From Desulfolutivibrio sulfodismutans DSM 3696 (GTDB lineage: Bacteria > Desulfobacterota > Desulfovibrionia > Desulfovibrionales > Desulfovibrionaceae), in the NCBI RefSeq assembly GCF_013376455.1, contig NZ_CP045504.1, positions 2,625,001 through 2,689,000 of the forward strand: a stretch of 64,000 nt of DNA, written 5' to 3'. The position numbers and the translations under genes were made by a program. Under the pieces are notes generated by a model. It saw nothing but the letters and a program-made list of their open reading frames with translations, had not been told where the DNA came from and did not search any database. Below are positions 27,246-36,977 of this stretch, piece after piece (within the stretch, counting starts at the first letter, position 1; every line of letters begins with the position of its first letter).

Positions 27246-28961
27246 CTATTTGAGGGGGATATCGTCGCGCAGGGGCTTGACGAGTACATCGTCAAGAATC
27301 TTCCCCTTTGTCAAAAGGGTCTGCCTGCCGCTGCGCATCATCTCCATGTGCTTTTCCAGGACATCGACATTCTGGGACATATTGGCCATGAATCCGACCC
27401 CTGCACTTCTATATTCCGACTTCACGATATTCAGGTTGGTCTTGTAGCTTTCGACATCGAATTTCGCCATCTCCTCCATCTTCATCCTGTAAAAATTCAG
27501 GATGGCGGCAATAGCCTCCAGGAACTTGAGTTTCGCCTCGCCGTACTTTTCCACACTCTCCTGCTGGAACTTGAGCATGCCGCCGTTGTTGCCCCCCTTG
27601 GCCTTGAGCTTCTCGATCTCGTCCTTGGCATCTTTGATGTTCTTGATGGCCATGGAGTTTCTGACCGCGTAGCTGCGGAGAGCCTCAATGATATAGGCTG
27701 ACGTCCGGATGAGCCCTTCGAGGTTCTCGCTGTCCTTTTTTTCCAGTTGCGCCTGGTTGTCCTTGATGATGGCCCGCAGCCGGGACAAATTCTCCTTGAT
27801 CTGGGGGTCCGCAGTGGCCTCCAGAAGCTTGTCCAATTCACTTAACGGGTTGTCGCCCGTGATCTGAACGCTCCCCCGTTCGCCAAGCTGTTTCCACTCC
27901 TCCATCAGATCCTGGCGGCGGCGGCCATCCGGCGTGTTCACCCCCGACAGCACCAGGCGCGCCCCCATGTCCCTGGTAGACGTCGCCCCGTGGTTGCTGA
28001 AATAGGGAATCTCCTCGCGACGGCCAGGTTTGATCTCCCCCTCGGAACTGGAAAAACCGCCGCCCTTGCGCAAAAATCCCCCTGCGGAGCCATGCAGGCG
28101 GCCGCCCACGGAAAAATGAAATTCATCGAGAACCAGCTCCGCCGCATTTCCCGACGTGTCGTGGAGCCCCAGGGGGTTGGGCTTGCGTATGCCGATGGTC
28201 TGGGCCTTGTCATAGATCCGGGCGTTTCCTTCGCTGCGGTAGATGGCATAGTCGCTTATGGTGGTGTTTCCCTCCAAGGGAAAAAAATCCTCCTGGTGCA
28301 GGGTCTCCGATGCGACCCGATTCCCACCGCGCGCGGCGTATTCCCATTCCGCCTCGGTGGGCAAACGCAGATAGCCGATGTTTTTCGGATCGTCCTTGAA
28401 GTGCGGCAGGCTTTCCGGAGCATTGCTTAAGAGCCATTCCGTATACCGTTTGGAAAAATCGATGGCATCGAACCAGGAAATCTCCGTCTTTGGCATCGCG
28501 TCCGCCTCGGGGATGGTCTCCTGGGGGCAGACGCCTTCCATGACCGCCTTCCACTGCAGGGTGCTGACCTCGTATTTCCCGATAAAATAATACTGGTAGT
28601 TCATGTCCTTGGACGTGGGCACGAGACCTTGCCAAGCCTCGGGAAGGTCATCCCTGGTGAATGGTCCTGAAATCGACGACGGATACCTGCGGTCATAGTA
28701 TTCCATACCCGGTCGGTCGCAGTTATCGCACCCAAGGGTCAGGCCCCGGTCCCACAGGAGTCCCTGGGCCGGAATTTCCACAGTTCGGAAGACCATCTGA
28801 AGCCCGCAGGGCATTGGCAGCAGGATGTCGTCGGGCAAGGCCTGGGGGTTGTACCCGCTTTGCGGGACAAGCTGGTTTTTCGCGGTCAAGGCCCCGGAAT
28901 GCCCCGGGAGGGGGAGCAACAGAAGGAACGCCAGGACGGCAAGACACAGTCGGGCGGGCAT
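27246..28961 (-). CDS. Secreted FGE-fold (SUMF1-like) protein with C-terminal coiled coil
   Basis: 571 residues from ATG 28961 (AGGAG seven bases upstream). A signal peptide (MPARLCLAVLAFLLLLPL) is followed by a formylglycine-generating-enzyme-like domain: YFIGKYEVSTLQWKAVM, RLPTEAEWEYAARGG, NPLGLHDTSGNAAELV, LRKGGGFSS and GARLVL. The two catalytic cysteines of true FGE are absent near the end of the domain, so it is probably a binding or structural version of the fold. From about residue 400 the protein is helical, with long Lys/Glu-rich coiled-coil segments. It is the last gene of the long minus-strand run and is converging with hypE. A periplasmic partner of the VWA protein or the ABC transporter is a reasonable guess. 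Confidence 0.82.
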   Translation of the reverse strand: MPARLCLAVLAFLLLLPLPGHSGALTAKNQLVPQSGYNPQALPDDILLPMPCGLQMVFRTVEIPAQGLLWDRGLTLGCDNCDRPGMEYYDRRYPSSISGPFTRDDLPEAWQGLVPTSKDMNYQYYFIGKYEVSTLQWKAVMEGVCPQETIPEADAMPKTEISWFDAIDFSKRYTEWLLSNAPESLPHFKDDPKNIGYLRLPTEAEWEYAARGGNRVASETLHQEDFFPLEGNTTISDYAIYRSEGNARIYDKAQTIGIRKPNPLGLHDTSGNAAELVLDEFHFSVGGRLHGSAGGFLRKGGGFSSSEGEIKPGRREEIPYFSNHGATSTRDMGARLVLSGVNTPDGRRRQDLMEEWKQLGERGSVQITGDNPLSELDKLLEATADPQIKENLSRLRAIIKDNQAQLEKKDSENLEGLIRTSAYIIEALRSYAVRNSMAIKNIKDAKDEIEKLKAKGGNNGGMLKFQQESVEKYGEAKLKFLEAIAAILNFYRMKMEEMAKFDVESYKTNLNIVKSEYRSAGVGFMANMSQNVDVLEKHMEMMRSGRQTLLTKGKILDDVLVKPLRDDIPLK

Positions 28962-28987
28962 GGAATCATCTCCTGATTGAACGGACA

Positions 28988-30208
28988 TCACATCTCCCGG
29001 AGAACCTCGGCGGGGTCGATGCGCGCGGCCCGCATGGAGGCCTGGACCGACGACAGCAGAGACAGCAGCACGATGGCCCCGAACGCCGCCGCCAGATGTT
29101 CCCCGGGCAGGCTGCATACGGCCTCCCCATACAGGGACTGGGAGAAAAACGCATCGATGATCCGGCCGACGATGGCATACGCCGCCCCGGCCGCCAGGCA
29201 GCCGAGCACGGCGGTCAGCAGGGACTGGACCAGGGGAAAAATCCGCACCGCGACGCTTTGAAATCCCAAAAGCCGGACCATGGCCAGATATTTGTCCTTG
29301 CGGCGCACCGAGGCCAATACGCTGCTCGACGTGGAGGCCATGAACCCTGCGGCGGCGCTGGCCACAATCAGGGAAAAGACCACGGTCAGGGAATGGTCCA
29401 GGGCCTTGACGGCCTGGATCTCCCTGGCCCGGGTCATGACTTCGACATGCATGGCCTCAAGATGATCCCGCAGGGCGGCCACCCCGTCCAGATCCCTGGC
29501 GTACAGACGGAACCCGCCATACACGCGCGGCGTGGCGGAGGGCGGATCGCCCATGAACCCTCGCTCGGGAACGGCGATCCCGTCCCGATAGTTTTCCGCG
29601 TCTTCAAGCAACGCCAGTTCCATATAGACCACGTCCTTGTCCTGGGCCTCCAGGGGCAGGACCGCCACGACATCGAAGGACAAGGCCGCCGTCTCCAGCT
29701 TGCCGCTGGAAAGCTTGCGGCCAAGCCGTCCGGTGATCCGGTCGCCGACCCCGATCGACAGCTTGCGGGCGACCGAAGCCGATATCGCCACTTGGTCACG
29801 GCCCGGGATGGCGGCCCGGAATTTGTCCAGGAGGGGGTCGCCGACCGCCGTAGGCTCCATGTCCACCGTCACGCGTTGCGTTCCACCCGCCTGGGTGCTT
29901 TCGAGCTGGATGGTCGCCGCGATGTCGCGCGTGCGCGGGATGACGAACGCCGCCGCAGGATGCCCGCCCAGCGTCTTGATCCACTGCGCTGCATAGCCCC
30001 CGGCGCTGCCGGCGGGCAGGACGCTCAGGATCGTCGGATCACGCAGCAGGCGCTCCTTCAAGGCGCTGACCACGCCGTGGCGCACCCCCGCGAGCACCAG
30101 CAAGGGCAAGAGAATGCTCGCCAACGACAACACCGCACATGCGGACATGAGCTGCTCGTGGAAAAAATCCTTGAGCGCCAGATGCGACGCGATGAGAATT
30201 CCCCGCAT
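28988..30208 (-). CDS. FtsX/MacB-type ABC transporter permease
   Basis: 406 residues from ATG 30208; a GTG 12 bp earlier overlaps the ATPase gene and has its ribosome site too close. One N-terminal membrane helix (about 18-40), a ~220-residue periplasmic domain with mixed alpha/beta content, then three helices in the last 130 residues, ending PAEVLREM, which is characteristic of this family. These mechanotransmission proteins move lipoproteins, peptides or signals instead of importing solutes. Paired with the ATPase gene just upstream. In this island it may couple cytosolic ATP use to the periplasmic FGE-like and VWA proteins. Confidence 0.85.
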   Translation of the reverse strand: MRGILIASHLALKDFFHEQLMSACAVLSLASILLPLLVLAGVRHGVVSALKERLLRDPTILSVLPAGSAGGYAAQWIKTLGGHPAAAFVIPRTRDIAATIQLESTQAGGTQRVTVDMEPTAVGDPLLDKFRAAIPGRDQVAISASVARKLSIGVGDRITGRLGRKLSSGKLETAALSFDVVAVLPLEAQDKDVVYMELALLEDAENYRDGIAVPERGFMGDPPSATPRVYGGFRLYARDLDGVAALRDHLEAMHVEVMTRAREIQAVKALDHSLTVVFSLIVASAAAGFMASTSSSVLASVRRKDKYLAMVRLLGFQSVAVRIFPLVQSLLTAVLGCLAAGAAYAIVGRIIDAFFSQSLYGEAVCSLPGEHLAAAFGAIVLLSLLSSVQASMRAARIDPAEVLREM

Positions 30209-30216
30209 AACCCGGT

Positions 30217-30951
30217 TCACTCCTCCAAGACCGCGACCACCGAGCCGTCCCCACGTGGGGAGACCTGCATGCGGCGCTCCGTGAGTCCCCCCGACCGGAC
30301 CATGTCCGAGGAGTGGGTCACCAGGATGAGGGTCACGGCGTAGTGTTCGGCCGCCTCGAAAAGCAGGTCCATGACCACCCGGGCGTGTTCGGGATCGAGG
30401 GACGCGGTCGGTTCGTCGGCCAACAGGACATCGGGACGCGAGGCCAGGGCGCGGCCAATGGCCACGCGTTGCCGTTCGCCGATGGAGAGCTGCTCCGGCC
30501 TGGCCTGCAACAGCCGCTCGATGCCCATCTCCCGGGCAAGCCGGTGAATATGATCCCGACGGCCGGGAAGATTCAGGGCCCGGGCGGGAAGCTCGATATT
30601 TTCAAAGACGGTGAGAAAGGGCAAAAGCCCCCCGGTCTGGAGGACATACCCCATATGCCGCTGCCGGAGCCGGGCCAGGCGGTCCCGCCTGTCCATTCTC
30701 CAGCAGGCGGCCAAGTCCTCCTCGGCCATGCCGCTCGGGGCGAAGGAAAACGCATCGGCCCCGTCCGGCCGCAGCACCATGCCCAGCAAATCAAGGGCCG
30801 TGCTCTTGCCGCAGCCGCTGGCCCCGGTGATGGCCACCCGGTCGCCAGCGGCAATATCCAGACTCGGGATGCACAGGCTATACCCTGGCCCCGTGGAACG
30901 GGTCAGCTGCAGATTGCGGATGCGGTATACGGGGTGCTCGCCTTCGGCCAT
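30217..30951 (-). CDS. LolD/MacB-type ABC transporter ATPase
   Basis: 244 residues from ATG 30951 (GGAGGAAAGG upstream; GTG 30957 is possible). Walker A GASGCGKST, Q-loop VLQTGGLLPFLTV, signature LSIGERQRVAIGRALA, Walker B VLLADEPTAS and H-loop THSSD are intact. The LxxGERQR signature and the two-gene pairing with an FtsX-like permease place it in the LolD/MacB group. It should form a dimer on the cytosolic face of the permease. Confidence 0.9.
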   Translation of the reverse strand: MAEGEHPVYRIRNLQLTRSTGPGYSLCIPSLDIAAGDRVAITGASGCGKSTALDLLGMVLRPDGADAFSFAPSGMAEEDLAACWRMDRRDRLARLRQRHMGYVLQTGGLLPFLTVFENIELPARALNLPGRRDHIHRLAREMGIERLLQARPEQLSIGERQRVAIGRALASRPDVLLADEPTASLDPEHARVVMDLLFEAAEHYAVTLILVTHSSDMVRSGGLTERRMQVSPRGDGSVVAVLEE

Positions 30952-31056
30952 GCCCACCTTTCCTCCTGATGCCGGTTGCGACGCAGCAGCGGTGCGAATG
31001 CAGCGACGCCCCGCAAAAATCCTCCAGTTGGCCTCCAGACGGGCATGTCTGCCGGA

Positions 31057-33054
31057 TCAGGGCAAGGCCGTCAGGGGAACCCGATAGACCCAGTCGCCGG
31101 GATTGGGCGACCCGAAGCTTTCCCAGTTGGCCCGATCCTTGTCATATTCGTCATACCGGGCCACGCGGGAACGCAGCTTGTTGATGATCTGCGTCTGCTC
31201 GCCAACGGTCTTGGCGTACCAATCCGATTCCGTCATGGAAATGATATCGCTCGTGTACGGCAACCCGTCGAGGTATTCGCCGAGCACCCCGGTCTGGGAC
31301 AGATTCAGCCCCGGGGCGCTGCTGAACTTGGAGGGATCCCGGGTCATCTGCGCGGCCGCCGAGATGATGCTTTGGAAGAAACCGGTCGAGCCGAGCCGCA
31401 TGGAGGCCGTGGCCTCGTCGAGAATGATCTTGAGCCGTTTGGACAGGTCGCTGAGTTGGTTTTTGGTCAAAAGGACCGCCGGATAGGCAGACAGGGGGGG
31501 ATTGGCGACGTTCCCGGCCAGGGCGATCAGATCCGTATCGGAGATCCAGGCGCTGACCACGCCGGGGGCCTGGTTTTGCCGCCTGCTCCCCAGAAATTCC
31601 AGTTGCATGGCGTAGCCGCTGATCTGCGCAAGTTGTCTGGCCTGCTCTTCGGGATCCTCCGACTTGGGCTGTTCGGCGGGTTTCTGGAGCATCTTGCCCT
31701 CGGCGGTAGCCGTGACCAGCCCCATATATCCCGTGGCCAGGGCCTTGCCGACCTTTTCGAACTGGGCGGCGCCGCTTTGGGGCGTAGCCGCGTTGATGGC
31801 AAGGTAGCTGACGGTCCCATCGCTCATCCTGGCCAGGGACTTGTAGGCTTTTTCCGCGTAGGGATGGTTTTTTTGGCCCTTGGGCGATTTCACATGCATG
31901 GCCGTCAGCCAGATGTTGTTGGCCCGCAGATAGTCGGCGACCTCGGAGGGGTCCATGTGCGTGGAGGAATATTTGTCGCTTCCGGCCAGGGGGCCGGCGT
32001 CGGACACCAGGAGCATGACCCTGGAGGCATAATTCTTCCAGGAAAGGGAGTCCACGGCGGCCTTGATCCCGGCCATGGAATCCTCATCGTAAGAGTGGCT
32101 GGAGGACGTGGCCTCGCGCACGGCGGCCAGGGCCTGCTCCAGACTCTCGCGATCCGTGACCGTTTTGAAATCACTGACCAGCTTGCTGGTGTATTCCAAT
32201 CCAGGCGAGGCCTCGGTGCTGTTGCGAAAGGCCACGACGGCAAAGGCCACCTTGTCTTTATTGGGGCTTTTCTCCAGGGCATCGTAGATGTTTCGCACCA
32301 CGGTCAAGGCCTGCTCGATGTAGGGACGCATGGAGATGGTGGTGTCGATGACGAAGGCGATTGCGGTGCTCAACTCCTGGGACTGGGCGTTTTTTGGCTT
32401 CAGGGGACCTGTGGCCACCCCTTTTGCGCCACCGCCGGTTCCAGGGTCGATGGACGCCACCTCCACCAGCTTCGTCCCCTGAAACTGGTTGTCCACCTGT
32501 AAAACCGGCATCAGATAGAACCTGTTGCGCGAGACGGCGCCCTCTTCATCCGATGGTTCGGCCGCGATCACCGGGAGATCCTGGAGGACGGGCTGTCCGC
32601 TTTTCCCGGCCCGCAGGGCGTCGAGAAACTGACGCACCCGGGCATCAAGCTTCTCGTCCGTGCAGGTGGCCACGAGGGAATCGTGGTCCTTGAAAAAAAG
32701 AACCGGACTGCGGCTGGTTCTCTCCGTGAAGAGCATGGTGATGGCCTGGGGCCAGACCGTGACCGAGGCGGCCTCGACCCATCCTTCGGCGGCGTTGGAT
32801 GCCACGCCGACCTCCAGCCGTGAGCCTTGCCTGCCGTAAACGTACATCACTGTGAACGTCTTGACGTTGGGTTTCACGACCTGGGCGCCATCCTCGGGGC
32901 CTGCGTAAATCTGCGCGCCGGGATGGGTGACCACTCGCTGAAAAAGGGTCTTTTTCCCCTCCTGCAACAGGGGTTGCCTCTCGGCCGCCTGGGCTGCGAC
33001 GGCAACGAGGCAGATGGCCGCCAGCACGATGACGTTGCGCAGGGTCGAATACAT
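31057..33054 (-). CDS. Secreted von Willebrand factor A domain protein with SH3-like N-terminus
   Basis: 665 residues from ATG 33054 (GGAG eight bases upstream). A signal peptide ends in QAAE. The next ~80 residues resemble a bacterial SH3-like module (AQIYAGPEDG, YVYGRQGSRLEV, GWVEAASV). The VWA domain (about 225-420) has the metal-ion site DTTIS and later VMLLVSDAG. The last ~220 residues are helical and not recognised. It acts in the periplasm and probably binds protein ligands through the metal site. It lies between the Sel1-like membrane protein and the ABC transporter. VWA proteins of this kind appear beside serine/threonine-kinase or Srf-type gene sets. Confidence 0.78.
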   Translation of the reverse strand: MYSTLRNVIVLAAICLVAVAAQAAERQPLLQEGKKTLFQRVVTHPGAQIYAGPEDGAQVVKPNVKTFTVMYVYGRQGSRLEVGVASNAAEGWVEAASVTVWPQAITMLFTERTSRSPVLFFKDHDSLVATCTDEKLDARVRQFLDALRAGKSGQPVLQDLPVIAAEPSDEEGAVSRNRFYLMPVLQVDNQFQGTKLVEVASIDPGTGGGAKGVATGPLKPKNAQSQELSTAIAFVIDTTISMRPYIEQALTVVRNIYDALEKSPNKDKVAFAVVAFRNSTEASPGLEYTSKLVSDFKTVTDRESLEQALAAVREATSSSHSYDEDSMAGIKAAVDSLSWKNYASRVMLLVSDAGPLAGSDKYSSTHMDPSEVADYLRANNIWLTAMHVKSPKGQKNHPYAEKAYKSLARMSDGTVSYLAINAATPQSGAAQFEKVGKALATGYMGLVTATAEGKMLQKPAEQPKSEDPEEQARQLAQISGYAMQLEFLGSRRQNQAPGVVSAWISDTDLIALAGNVANPPLSAYPAVLLTKNQLSDLSKRLKIILDEATASMRLGSTGFFQSIISAAAQMTRDPSKFSSAPGLNLSQTGVLGEYLDGLPYTSDIISMTESDWYAKTVGEQTQIINKLRSRVARYDEYDKDRANWESFGSPNPGDWVYRVPLTALP

Positions 33055-33078
33055 GGACACGGCTCCTTTGGGGACGGA

Positions 33079-34290
33079 TTAACGCATGCGGGAGAGAATC
33101 TCCCGGGCCTGGGCGCTGCCTTTCTCCGCCTCCTGGCGCAGCCAGGCCAAAAGGGCGTCGAGGGCGCCCTGGATGTCGGCGCGTCCGGCCGCCTTGGCCT
33201 GGGAATACCAGAACAGGGCCTGCTCGGGATCTTTGGCGATGGTCCCCTTCTGCGTGGGATCGGTCGGGTCGTAATACCTGGCCAGGTCCGCCATGGCTTC
33301 GCCAAGCCCCCCTTCCGCCGCCGCCTCCAGCAGAAGAAACGCCGCGTCGCGCCCGTCCGGGGTTTCCGGCATGCTCCGGCTCAACTCCAAGGCCTTGTCC
33401 GCCGGGCCCTTCTCGCGCAAAAACGCCCTGGCCCTGGCAAGCGGCGGTTGCTCATCCGCCTTCTGTCCGGCGGGCTCGCCCTTTTCGGGAGCAGGGGGGG
33501 GGGCCTTTTCCGGCGCGAGATCTTCGGGCGCGGGCGTCGGCGTCGGCTCGGCGGCCGGTTCCGCCTGCGGAATCGCGGCTGGCTTCTCCGGCTCGGCGGC
33601 GGGTTCCGGCTGCGGCGTCCCGGCGTTTTTTTCCGGATCGGACATGGCCGCCGGAGCGGCTTCCGTGGCGGGTTCGCCGCCCGGCGTCCCCCTGTGGGAC
33701 AGCGCATACCACACGGCGAGTCCCCCGAGCAGAACGATGATCGCGACCAGGATCCACACCCAGCGGGGGATTCTGCCTCCCGTCACGGCAGCGGGACCGT
33801 CCGTGTCCGTCACCGGCGGCGGCGTTTCCACCACCGGCGGGAGAACCTCCTGCACCACAGGTGTGATTTCGGTCTGCTCCGGAGCGGGCGGCTTGATCGG
33901 TTCTGGCGGCCGGGACACCGGCTCCGGGATGGCGGATACCGCGCCGCCGCCCTGGAGGCTTGAATAGACCACGCCCGAGACATGCAGCGCGCCGGAGTCC
34001 TTGGTTCCGTCCGGGGCGAAAAGGGTCAGGCGGTAAACCTCCAGTTCATCGAGCTGGTCAACCACATCGCTGGCCACGCACACCAGCAGGGCGTCGTCCT
34101 GCCGGGTTACGGCCACCGGGGAAAGGTGGGTCTCACAATCCAGCCAGCCGCCCGGGCTCAGGCACTTCTTGTCGCTGGAACGCTGCACGGTGAACTGGCA
34201 CGAAACGTCCGGATCGAAGCCGGATTGTCGGACGAAAAAAATGCCGTTTCCGGGGCCCTTTGACGTGTCGTTTCCATAGGTGACTTTCAC
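33079..34290 (-). CDS. Single-pass membrane protein with Pro-rich linker and Sel1-like repeats
   Basis: 403 residues; start is GTG 34290 with GGGAG seven bases upstream. The first ~110 residues form a beta-rich cytosolic domain without a signal peptide. A Pro-rich stretch leads to one membrane helix (about 170-192, WVWILVAIIVLLGGLAVWY). Beyond it lie a long Pro/Glu/Ala-rich linker and a C-terminal Sel1-like region of about 110 residues (AAEGGLGEAMADLARYY, QALFWYSQAKAAG). It probably spans from the cytosolic SrfC/SrfB proteins to a periplasmic scaffold. Its gene lies 9 bp downstream of srfC-like. Confidence 0.7.
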   Translation of the reverse strand: MKVTYGNDTSKGPGNGIFFVRQSGFDPDVSCQFTVQRSSDKKCLSPGGWLDCETHLSPVAVTRQDDALLVCVASDVVDQLDELEVYRLTLFAPDGTKDSGALHVSGVVYSSLQGGGAVSAIPEPVSRPPEPIKPPAPEQTEITPVVQEVLPPVVETPPPVTDTDGPAAVTGGRIPRWVWILVAIIVLLGGLAVWYALSHRGTPGGEPATEAAPAAMSDPEKNAGTPQPEPAAEPEKPAAIPQAEPAAEPTPTPAPEDLAPEKAPPPAPEKGEPAGQKADEQPPLARARAFLREKGPADKALELSRSMPETPDGRDAAFLLLEAAAEGGLGEAMADLARYYDPTDPTQKGTIAKDPEQALFWYSQAKAAGRADIQGALDALLAWLRQEAEKGSAQAREILSRMR

Positions 34291-34299
34291 TGCATCTCC

Positions 34300-36960
34300 C
34301 TAGGTCTGCGGCGCAAAGACCCTGATGATGTCGCCCAGGATCCTGTTTTGTTCGACATTCACCGTCGTTTTCCCATCGAAATCCACATTGGCGCTGATGC
34401 ATGCCAGAAGGGCCATCAGCCAGTCCCGGTACCATTTCTGCTCCAGGACACCCAGTTCGTCGCTTAAGTGCGGAGAGACCGCGACCGGAGGGGGCGGGCT
34501 GAACACCGTGACGTTTCGGCCGCGTACCAGAAGCGTGCGTTCGGCCTCTGATCGCAAGCGGGGGTTGCAACCCAGCCAGTCGAGAAAGGCGTTGAGGCTA
34601 CCCGCCGCCAGGGAGGACTGCTTCCAGACGACGCGCTCCATGTCGATGTCGGCGTAGGCGGCGGCCTTGCGCATGGCTTCCTCCATGCCCGCCCGCAGGC
34701 CGAGGCGGGCCGCGCCCTGGATGAGTTCGCCCACGAAATCCCCAAACTCCTTCTGGGGAAGGCCGAAATACTGCTGCAGGACGGGATCGTCCGAAAGTTC
34801 GCGCAGCCGTTGGCACCAATAGCCCTCGATCCGGGACGCAAAAGAGGCCGTCTCGTCCAGGGGCGGGGCCGGGGACGCAGCGTCCATGGACTCCGCCGCC
34901 TGGGGCGCGGGATCAAGCTTGATGCCAAGAACGTCGTTGAGGATGTCTCCGGCCGCCGTCGTCATCCCCACGACGGAGGGGACGGGGGCATGGGGCGCGG
35001 TCTCCTCGGCCTCCATACGCATCATGTCGCGTTTGGCGTCGTAATACATGGCGTGAAGGTCATGATCCTGAATGCAAAGCCTGCACAAAAATTCCCCGAA
35101 CCGCTGGTGCTGGATCATTTCGGCAAAGATGCGAACCAACCGTGTGCCAAGATCGTCCTTCTGCTTGCGCACCTCCGCCTTGTCGTCGCTTTTCCAATAG
35201 GCAGACAACCTGGTGACGAGCCGTTCCAGGCGCTCGACAAGGGATGATTCGATCTGCTGCCGCTTGAGTTCTGGATTGCAGATGGGGCGCAGCCTCTCAC
35301 GAATCAATCCGATGCCGCCGTCATTGAACGTCATTACGGCGTCCCAGGCGGCATGTGGATCGGAAAAATGGCTGGCCACCGCCGCACTCTGAAAAAAGGA
35401 ATCCCGCATCTGCTCGACAAAGGGCATTTTCTCGGGGCGGATGCCTATCTCCCGCCTGTTTGCATTATATTCCAGTACCTTATCAAAAATAAAGTTCGGA
35501 TTGCGCAACAAAAATACGTTGTCAAAATTCCTCTTCCCGTCCCAGTCGTTCGGCCAGTCATGCTGGCGACCAAAAAACTGGATAAGTGAGGCTTCCAACC
35601 GGATGTCCCAGCGTTTCTCAATGCTGGAGTCTCCCATCTTTTCCCCGAACTCCTCGTCGCACTTGGTGAGCACGAAAAAGAGGGAGACGGGTTTCCCCAG
35701 GCGGCGTTGCGGCGTTTCTCCATGCGTGGAACAAACCCAGTCGTTGATGACTCCCGGCAAATCCTGCACTTCCTGCGGGCCCGGAGCGATGCATAACAGC
35801 ATGCTCGTCAATTCCCGCTCGGTGCAATACCTCTGAAACAGGTAGGCGACCTTTCCACGCAGAAACAACTCCTTCAGCGTGCCCTCTTTCTTCAGTTCCA
35901 TGCGGACATGCTGGTAGTTGTATCTGGCTCGATACCCCGGAAAATCGAGCAGGTCCGTATGGGTGAAATATTCGTCGGGCTTTTCGCGCATCACGATGGC
36001 CAGTTCCGCAGTTAGGGCGGTCACGACCGACCGGGGAAGATCCGCCCTGTTTCCCTCCAGCGTCACGACCGTAATGCTGTCCTCCATGGATGGAGCGCCC
36101 AGTCCGTCGAGCATGGCCACGTCAATGATGCTTTTTTCCCGAGGGATAAGGGCCGACAGGGGACAATACGCGTATTCCGGATGCCCAAGGCCCTCCAAAG
36201 CGGTCACAAGCTTTTCGAGCGCCTTGTCAAAATCTTCGACCTTATCCCAAATCAGGCTGTACAGGCGAAGCCGATCCTTGACGCCGAGCCGGGGGCCTAT
36301 TTCCAAGGCGCGAGGCCAATAGCTGCGAAGTAATTCCTGCACCCGCGTCTTGGATTTGAAATTTTTTAGCAGATATTCCTGCAGCTCTTCAAAATCATCC
36401 AGCGATATTTTGCCGCCGACAGGCAATACCTTTTTCTCAAGGGCATCCAATTCCTGTTCGATGGCCTTTGCGTCCGGCACATCATCATGCTCGCAATCCG
36501 CATAATAGGTGTTGGCGAAAACCTTCACCAGATCCGTTTCCGAGAGCAGGCGGACCTGGACCGGGAAGCCCTCCGGCAGCGGCCCCGGCCTGGTCATGGT
36601 GAAGCGGGTCACCAGCCCCGTGGATTCCTTGCCGCCGATGGGATTGATCTCCCGCACAAAATCGTGGGTCTCCCCGCTGAAGTCCGCCAGGAGGGTATCG
36701 TTGGCGTCGCGGGCCAGGGCCGATATCAGGTACGACTTTCCGGCCTGGCTCGGGCCGAATACCCCGACGCACATCTTGCGGGTAGCCGCCGTGCGGCATC
36801 GCCGGAAAAAACGCCCGGTACGCCGCAATTCGGCCAGCAAGCCATCGTGCTCCCCGCGCACCAGTTCCCGGTTGTCCCGGACCCAGGCGGCGGCCTGCTG
36901 AACAGCCCCGGCAAGCCCCTCGCACCGTTCGCCAAGCCTGACGTTGAGGTCTGCATCCAT
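34300..36960 (-). CDS. srfC: SrfC-like large GTPase
   Basis: 886 residues from ATG 36960 (GGAG upstream; a TTG at 36981 overlaps the srfB stop but has no site). It has the GTPase motifs: P-loop GPSQAGKSYL near residue 80, DFPG as switch II and TKCD as the guanine-specificity motif. The large helical remainder is dynamin/GBP-like. It matches the SrfC (Virul_Fac) family found with SrfA and SrfB in Salmonella, where the genes were named as SsrB-regulated factors, and in many environmental bacteria. Function is not settled; proposals include virulence effectors or part of a membrane-linked conflict system. Follows srfB directly. Confidence 0.82.
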   Translation of the reverse strand: MDADLNVRLGERCEGLAGAVQQAAAWVRDNRELVRGEHDGLLAELRRTGRFFRRCRTAATRKMCVGVFGPSQAGKSYLISALARDANDTLLADFSGETHDFVREINPIGGKESTGLVTRFTMTRPGPLPEGFPVQVRLLSETDLVKVFANTYYADCEHDDVPDAKAIEQELDALEKKVLPVGGKISLDDFEELQEYLLKNFKSKTRVQELLRSYWPRALEIGPRLGVKDRLRLYSLIWDKVEDFDKALEKLVTALEGLGHPEYAYCPLSALIPREKSIIDVAMLDGLGAPSMEDSITVVTLEGNRADLPRSVVTALTAELAIVMREKPDEYFTHTDLLDFPGYRARYNYQHVRMELKKEGTLKELFLRGKVAYLFQRYCTERELTSMLLCIAPGPQEVQDLPGVINDWVCSTHGETPQRRLGKPVSLFFVLTKCDEEFGEKMGDSSIEKRWDIRLEASLIQFFGRQHDWPNDWDGKRNFDNVFLLRNPNFIFDKVLEYNANRREIGIRPEKMPFVEQMRDSFFQSAAVASHFSDPHAAWDAVMTFNDGGIGLIRERLRPICNPELKRQQIESSLVERLERLVTRLSAYWKSDDKAEVRKQKDDLGTRLVRIFAEMIQHQRFGEFLCRLCIQDHDLHAMYYDAKRDMMRMEAEETAPHAPVPSVVGMTTAAGDILNDVLGIKLDPAPQAAESMDAASPAPPLDETASFASRIEGYWCQRLRELSDDPVLQQYFGLPQKEFGDFVGELIQGAARLGLRAGMEEAMRKAAAYADIDMERVVWKQSSLAAGSLNAFLDWLGCNPRLRSEAERTLLVRGRNVTVFSPPPPVAVSPHLSDELGVLEQKWYRDWLMALLACISANVDFDGKTTVNVEQNRILGDIIRVFAPQT

Positions 36961-36977
36961 GTTCGTCTCCGATCTGA

